A stretch of DNA of 64,000 bases, taken from DASUPK01 sp963744105. GTDB lineage: Bacteria > Actinomycetota > Thermoleophilia > Solirubrobacterales > 70-9. Every line of letters begins with the position of its first letter. Position 1 is the first letter of the stretch. Both the position numbers and the translations under genes were made by a program. The notes under the pieces were generated by a model. It was not told where the DNA came from, searched no databases, and was given only the letters and a program-made list of their open reading frames with translations. Positions 8,321 through 15,688 of this stretch are shown one piece after another. Where the stretch lies: the NCBI GenBank assembly GCA_963744105.1, contig CAVUSJ010000010.1, positions 85,981-149,980 on the forward strand, given 5' to 3'.

Positions 8321-9493
8321 GGATCGCGATCGTCTACGACTGCCTGTTCCCGAACACCGTCGGCGGGGCCGAGCGCTGGTATCGCAACCTCGCGGAGCGG
8401 CTCTCGGAGAGCGCCACACGGTGACCTACCTGACCCGCCGCCAGTGGGGCGAGGAGGGGCCGGAAACCTCCTTCGAGACGCTGGCGGTCTCCCCGGCGAG
8501 CCACCTCTACACGCGCTCCGGCCGGCGCCGCATCTGGCCGCCGATCCGCTTCGGCCTCGGCGTCTTCTGGCACCTGCTTCGCCACGGCCGCCGCTACGAC
8601 GCCGTGCACACGGCCTCCTTCCCGTACTTCCAGGTGATCGGCGCGAGGCTCGCGCTCTGGCTCTCGCGCTCGCCCGCGCCGTTGATCGTCGACTGGCACG
8701 AGGTCTGGGGGCGCGACTACTGGCGCTCGTATCTGGGCCCGATCGCGGGGCGGATCGGCTTCGCGGTCGAGCGCCTCTGCCTGCGGCTGCCCTTCCGCAG
8801 CTTCACCTTCTCCCGCCTCGCCGAGGACCGCCTGCGCGAGTACGGCCATCGCGCTCCGATCCTGCGACTGACCGGCGAGTACGCCGGCGATGACTGGGCC
8901 GAGTCGCGGTCGCGGCAAGAGGCCGCCGTCGTTCCCGATCCCGCCGCTGGTCGTCTCGGCCGGGCGGCACATCCCCGAGAAGCACGTGCCCGAGGTGCCG
9001 GCCGCGATCGCCGCCGCCCGCGAGCGGGTGCCGGGCTGCGTGGGCTGATCCTCGGCGACGGCCCCGATTTCGAGGCGACCCGCGAGCGCGTCGGGAGCTC
9101 GGGCTCGAGGGCGAGGTCGAGCTCGCCGGGCGGGTAGACCACCCGGAGCTCATGCGCCGGATCGCCTCCGCCTCCTGCCTGCTTCACCCCTCCGAGCGGG
9201 AGGGCTACGGGATGGTGGTCGTCGAGGCGGTGTCGCTGGGAACGCCGGCGATCGTCGTCCGGGGGTCCGAGAACGCGGCGACCGAGCTGGTCGAAGAGGG
9301 GGTGAACGGGTACGTCGTCGAGTCCGCGGACCCACGGGGGATGGCCGACGCCATCGTGAGCGCGGTGCAGGGCGGCTCCGGCCTGCGGGCCTCGGCCCTC
9401 GACTGGTACCGCGCGCGGCGCGACGAGCTCTCGATCGAGAAGTCGCTCGCCGAGGTCGAGGCGTCGTACGGGTCCATCGAGGGGACCGGATGA
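8317..9493 (+). pseudogene. Family 4 glycosyltransferase gene with frameshifts
   Basis: A GT-B glycosyltransferase is readable across frames. MRIAIVYDCLFPNTVGGAER starts at ATG 8317. At about 8408 it moves to the frame giving HTVTYLTRRQWGEEGPETSF and on through VDWHEVWGRDYW. After about 8920 it moves again to VVSAGRHIPEKHVPEV, RGLILGDGPDFEATRERV and VELAGRVDHPELM. The final 9152-9493 part (LLHPSEREGYGMVVVEAVSLG, EGVNGYVVESADPRGMADAI) is the donor-binding E-x7-E region and is intact. At least three indels separate the pieces. Its end overlaps the FkbM gene by 4 nt (ATGA), as an intact operon member would, suggesting sequence error or recent inactivation. Confidence 0.72.
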
Positions 9494-10263
9494 GCCCGCT
9501 GGGCGACCGGCCCCTCGGCTTCATCGCACGGGAGGCGGTCCGGCCGTCGAACTGGGTCGCCCTGGGCCGGATGCCGCGGCGCTACCGGCACCCCCTCGAC
9601 GGCGCGCGCCGCTACTTCACTCCCGGCGGGAGCTATCCGCACCGCTGCGAGGTCCGGACGCCGCTCGGCATCGTCGCCCCGACCCTGCACAGCCAGCACG
9701 ACATGATCACCGTGAACGAGGTCTTCTGCCGGGAGGACTACCGGGTCGGCGACGAGGCCGAGGTGGTCGTGGACGTCGGATCGAACATCGGCATCTCGGC
9801 CCTCTACTTCCTGACCCGCTCGGAGCGGGCGCGTGCGTGGCTCTACGAGCCGGTGCCGCGGAACGTCGAGCGGCTGCGCGAGAACCTCTCGGGTTTCGAG
9901 GGGCGCTGGCGGCTGGACCAGGCCGCGGTCGCGGACCGCGACGGCGAGGAGACCTTCTCGATCGAGCCGACCGGCCGCTACGGCGGCCTGGGCTCCGGGC
10001 ATGAGGAATCCATCAAGGTGCGCGTCCGGCACATCGACGACGTGCTCCGGGAGGTGCTCGAGGAAGAGAGGCGGATCGACGTCCTCAAGCTCGACACCGA
10101 GGGCGTGGAGGCCCGGACGCTGGCGGCGGCCTCGCCCGAGCTGCTCTCCCGGGTCGGGGTGATCTTCGCCGAGGACATCGCCGGCGAGATCGCGGCGCCG
10201 TCCGGCTTCGAGGCCTCACGCCGGGCTTCGGTGGTGAGGCTCGTCAACGGCGCCGCGGCGTGA
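9490..10263 (+). CDS. FkbM-family methyltransferase
   Basis: SAM-dependent O-methyltransferase of 257 residues. Motif I is VVVDVGSNIGISALYFL, and the family signature DVLKLDTEGVEARTL appears near residue 200. FkbM proteins methylate hydroxyl groups on sugars or polyketides. Translationally coupled to the upstream glycosyltransferase (ATGA at 9490) and four bases from the next gene, so it is probably part of one transcript. A role in methylating a glycan residue is inferred from context. A second FkbM-like gene lies at 17730-18452. Confidence 0.88.
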   Translation: MSPLGDRPLGFIAREAVRPSNWVALGRMPRRYRHPLDGARRYFTPGGSYPHRCEVRTPLGIVAPTLHSQHDMITVNEVFCREDYRVGDEAEVVVDVGSNIGISALYFLTRSERARAWLYEPVPRNVERLRENLSGFEGRWRLDQAAVADRDGEETFSIEPTGRYGGLGSGHEESIKVRVRHIDDVLREVLEEERRIDVLKLDTEGVEARTLAAASPELLSRVGVIFAEDIAGEIAAPSGFEASRRASVVRLVNGAAA

Positions 10264-10267
10264 GGAC

Positions 10268-11896
10268 GTGCCCGTGACGCGCACCCGGTTCGCGGGCGGG
10301 CAGCTCGCGGTGTCCCTGGCGGCCGCGGCGGTCGCGACCTACCTCGTCTGGCTGCTCGTGGAGATCGGCCCGGTGACCGATGCGCTCTATCGCAACCCCG
10401 ACAACGCGTCGAGCCTCGTGCTGGGGCAGTTCCTGGGCGATCGGGGCTCGGGGGACGTGATCCTGGGCAACTACGCCTGGCTGGAGCCGTTGTACGCGCT
10501 CGACCTGACCCGCTGGCTGCCGAGCCACCGCGAGCTCTGGGAGGCTGGCCCGTATCTCGCGTACGCGGCATCGATCGCGCTCGTCGCCGTGGCGGTCGGG
10601 CGGGCGGTCTCGACGACTGCTGGCCTCGTCGCCGGGCTTGCGATGGCGGCGCCGGCACCGCTCGTGCTCGGCTATGTCGCGGTTCCCAACGCACACGCCC
10701 ACGCGCTGCTCCACATAGCCATCCTGGCCGCCTTCGTCGTCAGCCTGCCGGCGGTGTCCGGCTGGCCGGCGATCGGACGGGCGCTCTGGGCGGCCCTGCT
10801 CGCGGTCAGCCTGGCGGCCGGGATGTCGAGTGATGTCCTCGTTGCCATCGGCGGTGTCGTGCCCTTCCTGGCCGCGCTGGCCCTCGGCTGGCGGCGGGTG
10901 GCCATTCCCGGCGCCCTCGCGGCGCTCGGCGCGGTGGGATGTCTCGCCGGCGTGGGAGGGGGCCTGGCGCTGGCCGCCTGGGCGGACGACGCCGGGATCC
11001 ACGACACCGGGACGTCGATTCCGCTCGCCTCGCCGGGCCACGCGCTCCACAACGTCTGGCGCCTGCTCGAGGACGGCGCTCTCTTCGTCCACGGCCGTCT
11101 CGGCGATACGTCCGGCGCCCTGGACCTCGCCCTCGAGGCCGTCGGATTGATCGCGGTGGTCGTCCTGCCGGTGCTCTTCGTCTGGATCCTCGTACGGGCC
11201 GTCCCGGTGCTTGCCGGCCGGGACGTCCCGAGTGCCGAGCGGCGGCTCCTGACGGCGTACTGGGCGACGGCCGCGGTGGCGCTGTCCGTCGCCTTCGTCC
11301 TCTCCTCGGCGCCGGTCGATATCGGCTCGGTGCGCTACCTGACGTCGCTGTGGCCCGCCCTCGTCTCGCTCGTCCTGCTGGTCTTTGGCGTCCGGGCGGT
11401 GAACGCGGTGGCGGCGGTCGCAGCGGTGGCAGCTGCGTTGGGATGCGCCGAGCTCGCCGCGGGCCGCTACACGACCGGCAAGGAGGCGTTCCCGGCCGCC
11501 GATCTCCGCGGCCTGCAGAGCTTCGTGGCGGCGAATCGACTCGACCACGGCTACGCCTCCTACGTGAATGCCCCGGTGGTCACGGCCGGAACTGACTTCC
11601 GGGTCCGCGCCTATCCGGTCGGCAGGTGCGCCCCGACCGGTGACGCCCTCTGCCGCTATGGGATCCACCGCATCGACTCCTGGTACGCGCCAAGGCCCGG
11701 GACGAGGAGCTTCTTCCTCGCCGCCGAGCGACCGGGCTGGCCGCGGCTGGGCGGCCCGCCGGCTCGTTGGGGCCCGCCGGTGGCCGAGAGACAGTTCGGG
11801 CCGTTCCGGATCTACGCCTACGATTATGACCTCGCCTTCGCCCTGGCGTCCGGAGGGCCGCCCGGTCAGGACCGCGCCGCGACGGCGCGCAGGTAG
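10268..11896 (+). CDS. Polytopic membrane protein of unknown function
   Basis: A 542-residue protein with about ten hydrophobic helices, such as LAVSLAAAAVATYLVWLLV, YLAYAASIALVAVAVG, IALVAVAVGRAVS and LIAVVVLPVLFVWILV. A soluble C-terminal domain of about 140 residues contains GRYTTGKEAFPAADL and several cysteines. An early extracytoplasmic loop (TDALYRNPDNASS) precedes the second helix. The topology resembles GT-C-like or O-antigen-ligase-like proteins found in glycan clusters, but I recognise no diagnostic motif. GTG start 10268 lies just after the FkbM stop. Confidence 0.7.
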   Translation: MPVTRTRFAGGQLAVSLAAAAVATYLVWLLVEIGPVTDALYRNPDNASSLVLGQFLGDRGSGDVILGNYAWLEPLYALDLTRWLPSHRELWEAGPYLAYAASIALVAVAVGRAVSTTAGLVAGLAMAAPAPLVLGYVAVPNAHAHALLHIAILAAFVVSLPAVSGWPAIGRALWAALLAVSLAAGMSSDVLVAIGGVVPFLAALALGWRRVAIPGALAALGAVGCLAGVGGGLALAAWADDAGIHDTGTSIPLASPGHALHNVWRLLEDGALFVHGRLGDTSGALDLALEAVGLIAVVVLPVLFVWILVRAVPVLAGRDVPSAERRLLTAYWATAAVALSVAFVLSSAPVDIGSVRYLTSLWPALVSLVLLVFGVRAVNAVAAVAAVAAALGCAELAAGRYTTGKEAFPAADLRGLQSFVAANRLDHGYASYVNAPVVTAGTDFRVRAYPVGRCAPTGDALCRYGIHRIDSWYAPRPGTRSFFLAAERPGWPRLGGPPARWGPPVAERQFGPFRIYAYDYDLAFALASGGPPGQDRAATARR

Positions 11897-11901
11897 ACCC
11901 C

Positions 11902-11907
11902 TATAGA
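11902..11907 (+). promoter_or_regulatory. Putative leaderless -10 box (TATAGA)
   Basis: TATAGA followed by TT lies nine bases upstream of ATG 11917, leaving almost no 5' leader. It fits the TANNNT pattern seen before many starts in this window. Confidence 0.5.
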
Positions 11908-11916
11908 TTCCTCGCG

Positions 11917-12660
11917 ATGCAGCTTTCGGTGAGGCCGCTGCTCAGGCCGCTGGTGAGGCGGCTGCCGGAGTCCCTGCAGCCTGTGGCGATCCGAAGGCTG
12001 GAAGCGGTTCGTGAGGGCTTGGTCTGGTCGATACCCCTCGCGATGTACGGACGGTGCGCCCTGAACGGCTCGGGAAGCAGCTTCGTGCTCGGGGGGAGGC
12101 GTTACCGGTATCTGTGGCACCCGTACATGGCGACCTGGAGGACCGAACGAGCGGTGGAGGTGCCGGTCGCCTGGGACCGCGTTCGAAACACCGACCCGGC
12201 AAGCACGCTGGAGATCGGCAACGTCCTCTCCCACTACTTCCTCACCAGCCACACCGTCGTGGACAAGTACGAGCGCGCACCCGGGGTGATCAACGAGGAC
12301 GTGGTCAGCTACTCGCCGGGCCGCAGGTACGACCTGATCGTCTCCGTCTCGACCCTAGAGCACGTCGGCTGGGACGAGAAGCCGCGGGACCCGACGAAGG
12401 TTCTGCATGCCATCGATCGCCTGCGCGGCCTCCTGACCGACGCCGGCGAGCTCATCTTCACCGTCCCGAAGGGCTGGCATCCCGAGCTGGACACCTACAT
12501 CTCCAAGGACCGCATCCCCTTCGCCGAGCGCCGGTGCCTGAAGCGGATCTCGGCTGACGGTCGCTGGGCGGAGGTGGACTGCCGTGAGCTGGAGGAGGTC
12601 CGCTACGACACCCCGTTCCCCTATGCGAACGGGGTCACCTTCGGCGTGGTCCGCAACTAG
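11917..12660 (+). CDS. Class I SAM methyltransferase-like protein
   Basis: A 247-residue protein with a degenerate Rossmann methyltransferase core: STLEIGNVLSHY as motif I, YDLIVSVSTLEHVGWDE as the post-II acidic motif region, and a GELIFTVPKGWHPELD strand. Relatives are annotated as methyltransferase-domain or hypothetical proteins in polysaccharide loci. The N-terminal 90 residues are not part of the fold and have basic helices (LVRRLPESLQPVAIRRLE) that may sit near the membrane. A leaderless promoter (TATAGA, 11902) probably drives it separately from the upstream genes. It is convergent with the next gene (4-nt overlap of the stops). Confidence 0.7.
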   Translation: MQLSVRPLLRPLVRRLPESLQPVAIRRLEAVREGLVWSIPLAMYGRCALNGSGSSFVLGGRRYRYLWHPYMATWRTERAVEVPVAWDRVRNTDPASTLEIGNVLSHYFLTSHTVVDKYERAPGVINEDVVSYSPGRRYDLIVSVSTLEHVGWDEKPRDPTKVLHAIDRLRGLLTDAGELIFTVPKGWHPELDTYISKDRIPFAERRCLKRISADGRWAEVDCRELEEVRYDTPFPYANGVTFGVVRN

Positions 12661-13811
12661 GCGGCGCGCTCGTAGACCTCCTCGTAGCGCTCGGCGATCC
12701 GGTCCCAGGTGAACTCCTCGAGCCACCGCGCGCGGCCGCTCGCCGCGAGCCGCGAGCGCTCGGCCGCGTCGCTCCAGAGCCGGGCGATCTCGGCCCCGAA
12801 GGCGTCCGGGCTCGCGGTGACCAGGCCGTCTCGCCGGGAGGATGGGACGACCACGCCGCCCCCGGTCCATTGCGCGATTTCGGCGGCGTTCCCCGCCGCG
12901 GTGCTCACGAACGGCGTGGCCGAGGCGACCGCCTCGAACAGGACCAGCGGCGAGCACTCGACCTGCGAGCCGAAGACGAAGAGGTCGGCCGCCCCATAGG
13001 CCGCGAGCACCTCGACGCGCGGGACGTCGAGGATCCGGACTCGCTTGCGGCCGGCGGTCCTGATCCGGGTGGTGAACGCCCGGCGGCGGCAATCCCACTG
13101 GCAGCCGGCGCGCAGAGGGCTGTTCCCGATCACGACGAGGGTGCCGCCCCCGGTGTTTGCGCGCCGGAAGCCCTCGATCGCGAGGGCGTGGCCCTTGCGC
13201 CAGTTGTGCGGGCCGACGGTGAGCAGCAGCGGTTCGTCCGGATCGACCCCGTGGCGCTCGCGAAAGTCCGAGTCGGTTCCCTCGAACTCCTCCAGGCTCG
13301 CCCCGTTGGGGACGACGTTCAGGTTCTCGAGGCCGGCTCGCCGGGCGAACTCGATGTCCTGGTAGCCGCCGGAGTGGAAGATGAGCTCGTCGAATCGCCG
13401 GAGGTCCTCGGGGAGCCTCGCGAAGTAGTCCGCGTACGCCGGGTCCTCCAGGCCGGAGAAGCCACAGGGCGCGAGGACGGTGCCCGCGGGGATGCGGTCC
13501 AGGATCGGCAGGAGGGCGTCGGTCGTCCACTGCTGCGCGGCGTAGGTCATGACGACGTCGAAACCGCCCTCCAGCACGAATGAGCGGTACCGGTCCGCCT
13601 CGCCGCTGATGCCGCGGACGGCGTTCCCCGAGACGTCGAACTCCTCGATCCGCACTCCGTCGAGCTCGGCCTCGCCGCGCTGGGGCAGCCGCGTGGTGGC
13701 CACGGTGACCTCGTGGCCGCGCCGGACGAGCTCCCGGGAGACGTGCCTGACGACGGCCTGGGCTCCTCCCGGGCTCGGGTGGTAGAGCTCGACGCAGTGC
13801 AGGATCTTCAG
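12657..13811 (-). CDS. Family 4 glycosyltransferase (CTG start)
   Basis: GT-B enzyme of 384 residues if started at CTG 13811, giving the canonical opening MKILHCVELYHPSPGGAQ and HVSRELVRRGHEVTVATT. The first ATG/GTG in frame is GTG 13703, which would delete this whole N-terminal beta-alpha unit. A GGAGGG seven bases before the CTG supports the longer form. The C-terminal half has LLLTVGPHNWRKGHALAI and the donor-binding E-x7-E region VECSPLVLFEAVASATPFV. Family 4 enzymes transfer from activated sugars to glycan acceptors in the cytosol; donor unknown. It is divergent from the GT2 gene at 13880. Confidence 0.85.
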   Translation of the reverse strand: MKILHCVELYHPSPGGAQAVVRHVSRELVRRGHEVTVATTRLPQRGEAELDGVRIEEFDVSGNAVRGISGEADRYRSFVLEGGFDVVMTYAAQQWTTDALLPILDRIPAGTVLAPCGFSGLEDPAYADYFARLPEDLRRFDELIFHSGGYQDIEFARRAGLENLNVVPNGASLEEFEGTDSDFRERHGVDPDEPLLLTVGPHNWRKGHALAIEGFRRANTGGGTLVVIGNSPLRAGCQWDCRRRAFTTRIRTAGRKRVRILDVPRVEVLAAYGAADLFVFGSQVECSPLVLFEAVASATPFVSTAAGNAAEIAQWTGGGVVVPSSRRDGLVTASPDAFGAEIARLWSDAAERSRLAASGRARWLEEFTWDRIAERYEEVYERAA

Positions 13812-13818
13812 GGCGGGT

Positions 13819-13824
13819 CCCTCC
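13819..13824 (-). promoter_or_regulatory. Ribosome binding site supporting a CTG start
   Basis: On the minus strand GGAGGG lies seven bases before CTG 13811. No ATG, GTG or TTG is available at this position, and homology requires the longer N-terminus, so this site decides the start. Confidence 0.65.
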
Positions 13825-13867
13825 GGGAGGCGGGGATGGCGGATCTGGCGGGCGAGAGGCCTGAGGG

Positions 13868-13873
13868 TATGTT
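13868..13873 (+). promoter_or_regulatory. Putative leaderless -10 box (TATGTT)
   Basis: TATGTT lies six bases before GTG 13880 in the 68-base gap between divergent glycosyltransferase genes. Confidence 0.5.
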
Positions 13874-13879
13874 GTCGCC

Positions 13880-14665
13880 GTGGCTGCCGAGCCGCCGCGC
13901 ATCAGCGTGGTGATCCCGACCTACCAGCGGCTGGAGGCCTGCAAGCGGGCGATCGCCTCGGCGCTGGAGCAGGAGCTGCCCGCCCTCGAGGTCCTCGTGT
14001 GCGACGACGGCTCGGCCGACGGCACCCAGGAGGCGCTCGAGAGCTGGGCCGGCGAGGAGCCGCGCCTGCGCTACCTGCGCCTGCCGCGCAACTACGGAGC
14101 GCCCGCGGCGGGTCGCAACCTCGGAACGGAGAGGGCGCGGGGCGAGTGGATCGCCTTCCTCGACGACGACGACCGCTGGCTCCCGGAGAAGCTGCGGATC
14201 CAGGGCGAGGCGATCTCGACGGGCCGCTATGACGTCGTGGCCTGCGACGCGACCCGCAGCGGCAGCGGCCGGCCGTACTTCGGGCTGGAGCGGGCGGTGG
14301 AGCCCGACCGCGCCGAGCTGCTGCGGCACAACCCGATCATCACCTCGACCGCGATCGCCAGGCGCTCGGCCCTGCTCGACGCGGGCGGCTTCACCGACTC
14401 GGCCGTGGGGATGTCGATCACCGGCGTCGAGGACTATGCCGCGTGGCTCAATCTCGCCTTCCGCGGCGCCCGCTTCGTCGTCCTGCCGGACCCCCTGGTG
14501 GTCTACGAGGACACGGGCGAGGACCGCGTGAGCACCGCCGCGGCGCGCCAGGAGGCCGAAGTGGCCGCGGTCCGCTGGCGCCTCTGGTTGCGCCGCCCGT
14601 ACGACGTGGCGGTGCTGGGCTCCGCGCTGCGGGGGACGCTCGACGCGTGGCGGCTGCGAACTTGA
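13880..14665 (+). CDS. Family 2 glycosyltransferase
   Basis: Inverting GT-A enzyme of 261 residues: ISVVIPTYQRLEACKRAI, VLVCDDGSADGTQEAL, AAGRNLGTERARGEWIAFLDDDDRW (DXD-type metal site DDDD) and SITGVEDYAAWLNLAFRG, where GVED is the usual catalytic-base region. Such enzymes add single sugars to lipid-linked glycans. Its stop overlaps the following TTG start (TTGA), so translation is coupled to the next gene. No membrane helices. Donor and linkage cannot be read from sequence. Confidence 0.88.
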   Translation: MAAEPPRISVVIPTYQRLEACKRAIASALEQELPALEVLVCDDGSADGTQEALESWAGEEPRLRYLRLPRNYGAPAAGRNLGTERARGEWIAFLDDDDRWLPEKLRIQGEAISTGRYDVVACDATRSGSGRPYFGLERAVEPDRAELLRHNPIITSTAIARRSALLDAGGFTDSAVGMSITGVEDYAAWLNLAFRGARFVVLPDPLVVYEDTGEDRVSTAAARQEAEVAAVRWRLWLRRPYDVAVLGSALRGTLDAWRLRT

Positions 14666-15609
14666 CGCCCCGCGTCTTCATGGGCGGCCTGATCCGCGAC
14701 GGCGAGGAGTCGCTCGACCGTGTCCTCGCCTTCATCGACGAGGCGCACGAGCGGCTCCCGAGGCTCGCGGCATACGTTTTCGAGAACAACAGCGGCGATC
14801 GGACCCCGGAGTTGCTCCGCGAGGCGGCGAGCGCCCGCCCTCACCTCGACGTGCGCACGGAGGTCTGGGATCTGGATGAGTTCCGCGAGGCCTCGAAGGC
14901 GCGGACCTGGGACAACAAGCCCTGCCGCCTCGAGCTGATCTCGGAGGCGCGGAATCGGCTCCTCGACTGGATGCGCGAGGCCGGATTCTCGGCGGGCGAC
15001 CGAGTGGTGATCGTCGACTGGGACTTCCTCGAGCCGCCGCCGCTCGATCCCCTCGTCCGGACGATCACGGAGATGCCCGAGGGCGCGGACGCCGTCTTCG
15101 CCAACGGCGTAGGCCGGACGGGCCGCTACTACGACCTCTACGAGCTGCGGACCAGGCAGCACCCGCTGGGCCCGGAGCTGCTCGGCGACCGCTTCTGGAC
15201 TTCGCGGCGGCGGAAGCGGGACCTCTCCCGCGTGATCGACCCGGCCGAGGAGCCGATCGAGGTCTACTCGGCCTTCGCCGGGCTCGCGGTCTACTACGCC
15301 GAGGCGCTGGAGGGCGTGCGCTACTCGCCCTATCCCACGCCCGAGCTCCACGCCTTCAACAGGGAGCGCCTGGCGGAGGATGGCGACAACCCGGAGGTCC
15401 GCCGGGTGCGGCGCGGGAAGGCCGAGAAGATCCGGGACGGGGCGCTGCTCGGAGCCCACCTCTTCGACGACGAGCTCTTCTACGTCAACAACTCGGGCTT
15501 CAACTTCCCGATCGCCGCCGAGCACGTGAACCTACACATCGCGATGCGCGCGAAGGGGCGCGGCAGCCTGCTCATCCTGCCGGGCCTGCCCTACTACTCC
15601 CACCACTAG
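14662..15609 (+). CDS. Glycosyltransferase-like protein (Anp1/CAP59-like)
   Basis: A 315-residue protein with a GT-A-like layout different from its neighbours: FMGGLIRDGEESLDRVLAF, LAAYVFENNSGDRTPELL, a conserved RLELISEARNRLLDWM, then DRVVIVDWDFLEPPPLD, where DWD takes the place of the DXD motif. This order (fragment name, LISEARNR, acidic triad) recalls eukaryote-type mannosyltransferases of the Anp1 and CAP59 groups, which also occur in bacteria; the match is from memory and moderate. TTG 14662 overlaps the upstream TGA (TTGA); GTG 14647 is the alternative. The C-terminal half contains VNNSGFNFPIAAEHVNL. Confidence 0.62.
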   Translation: MTPRVFMGGLIRDGEESLDRVLAFIDEAHERLPRLAAYVFENNSGDRTPELLREAASARPHLDVRTEVWDLDEFREASKARTWDNKPCRLELISEARNRLLDWMREAGFSAGDRVVIVDWDFLEPPPLDPLVRTITEMPEGADAVFANGVGRTGRYYDLYELRTRQHPLGPELLGDRFWTSRRRKRDLSRVIDPAEEPIEVYSAFAGLAVYYAEALEGVRYSPYPTPELHAFNRERLAEDGDNPEVRRVRRGKAEKIRDGALLGAHLFDDELFYVNNSGFNFPIAAEHVNLHIAMRAKGRGSLLILPGLPYYSHH

Positions 15610-15688
15610 CGCGGCGAAACCGGCCCGGGCCAGGCTACGATCGCGGTCCGGGGGGAACCGGCTGAAGGGAGCGGCCCCGGGTTCGTCC

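Noticed and set aside
6260..9150. Programmed frameshifting or phase variation
   Set aside because: The breaks are many, close together and not at slippery heptamers or long homopolymers.
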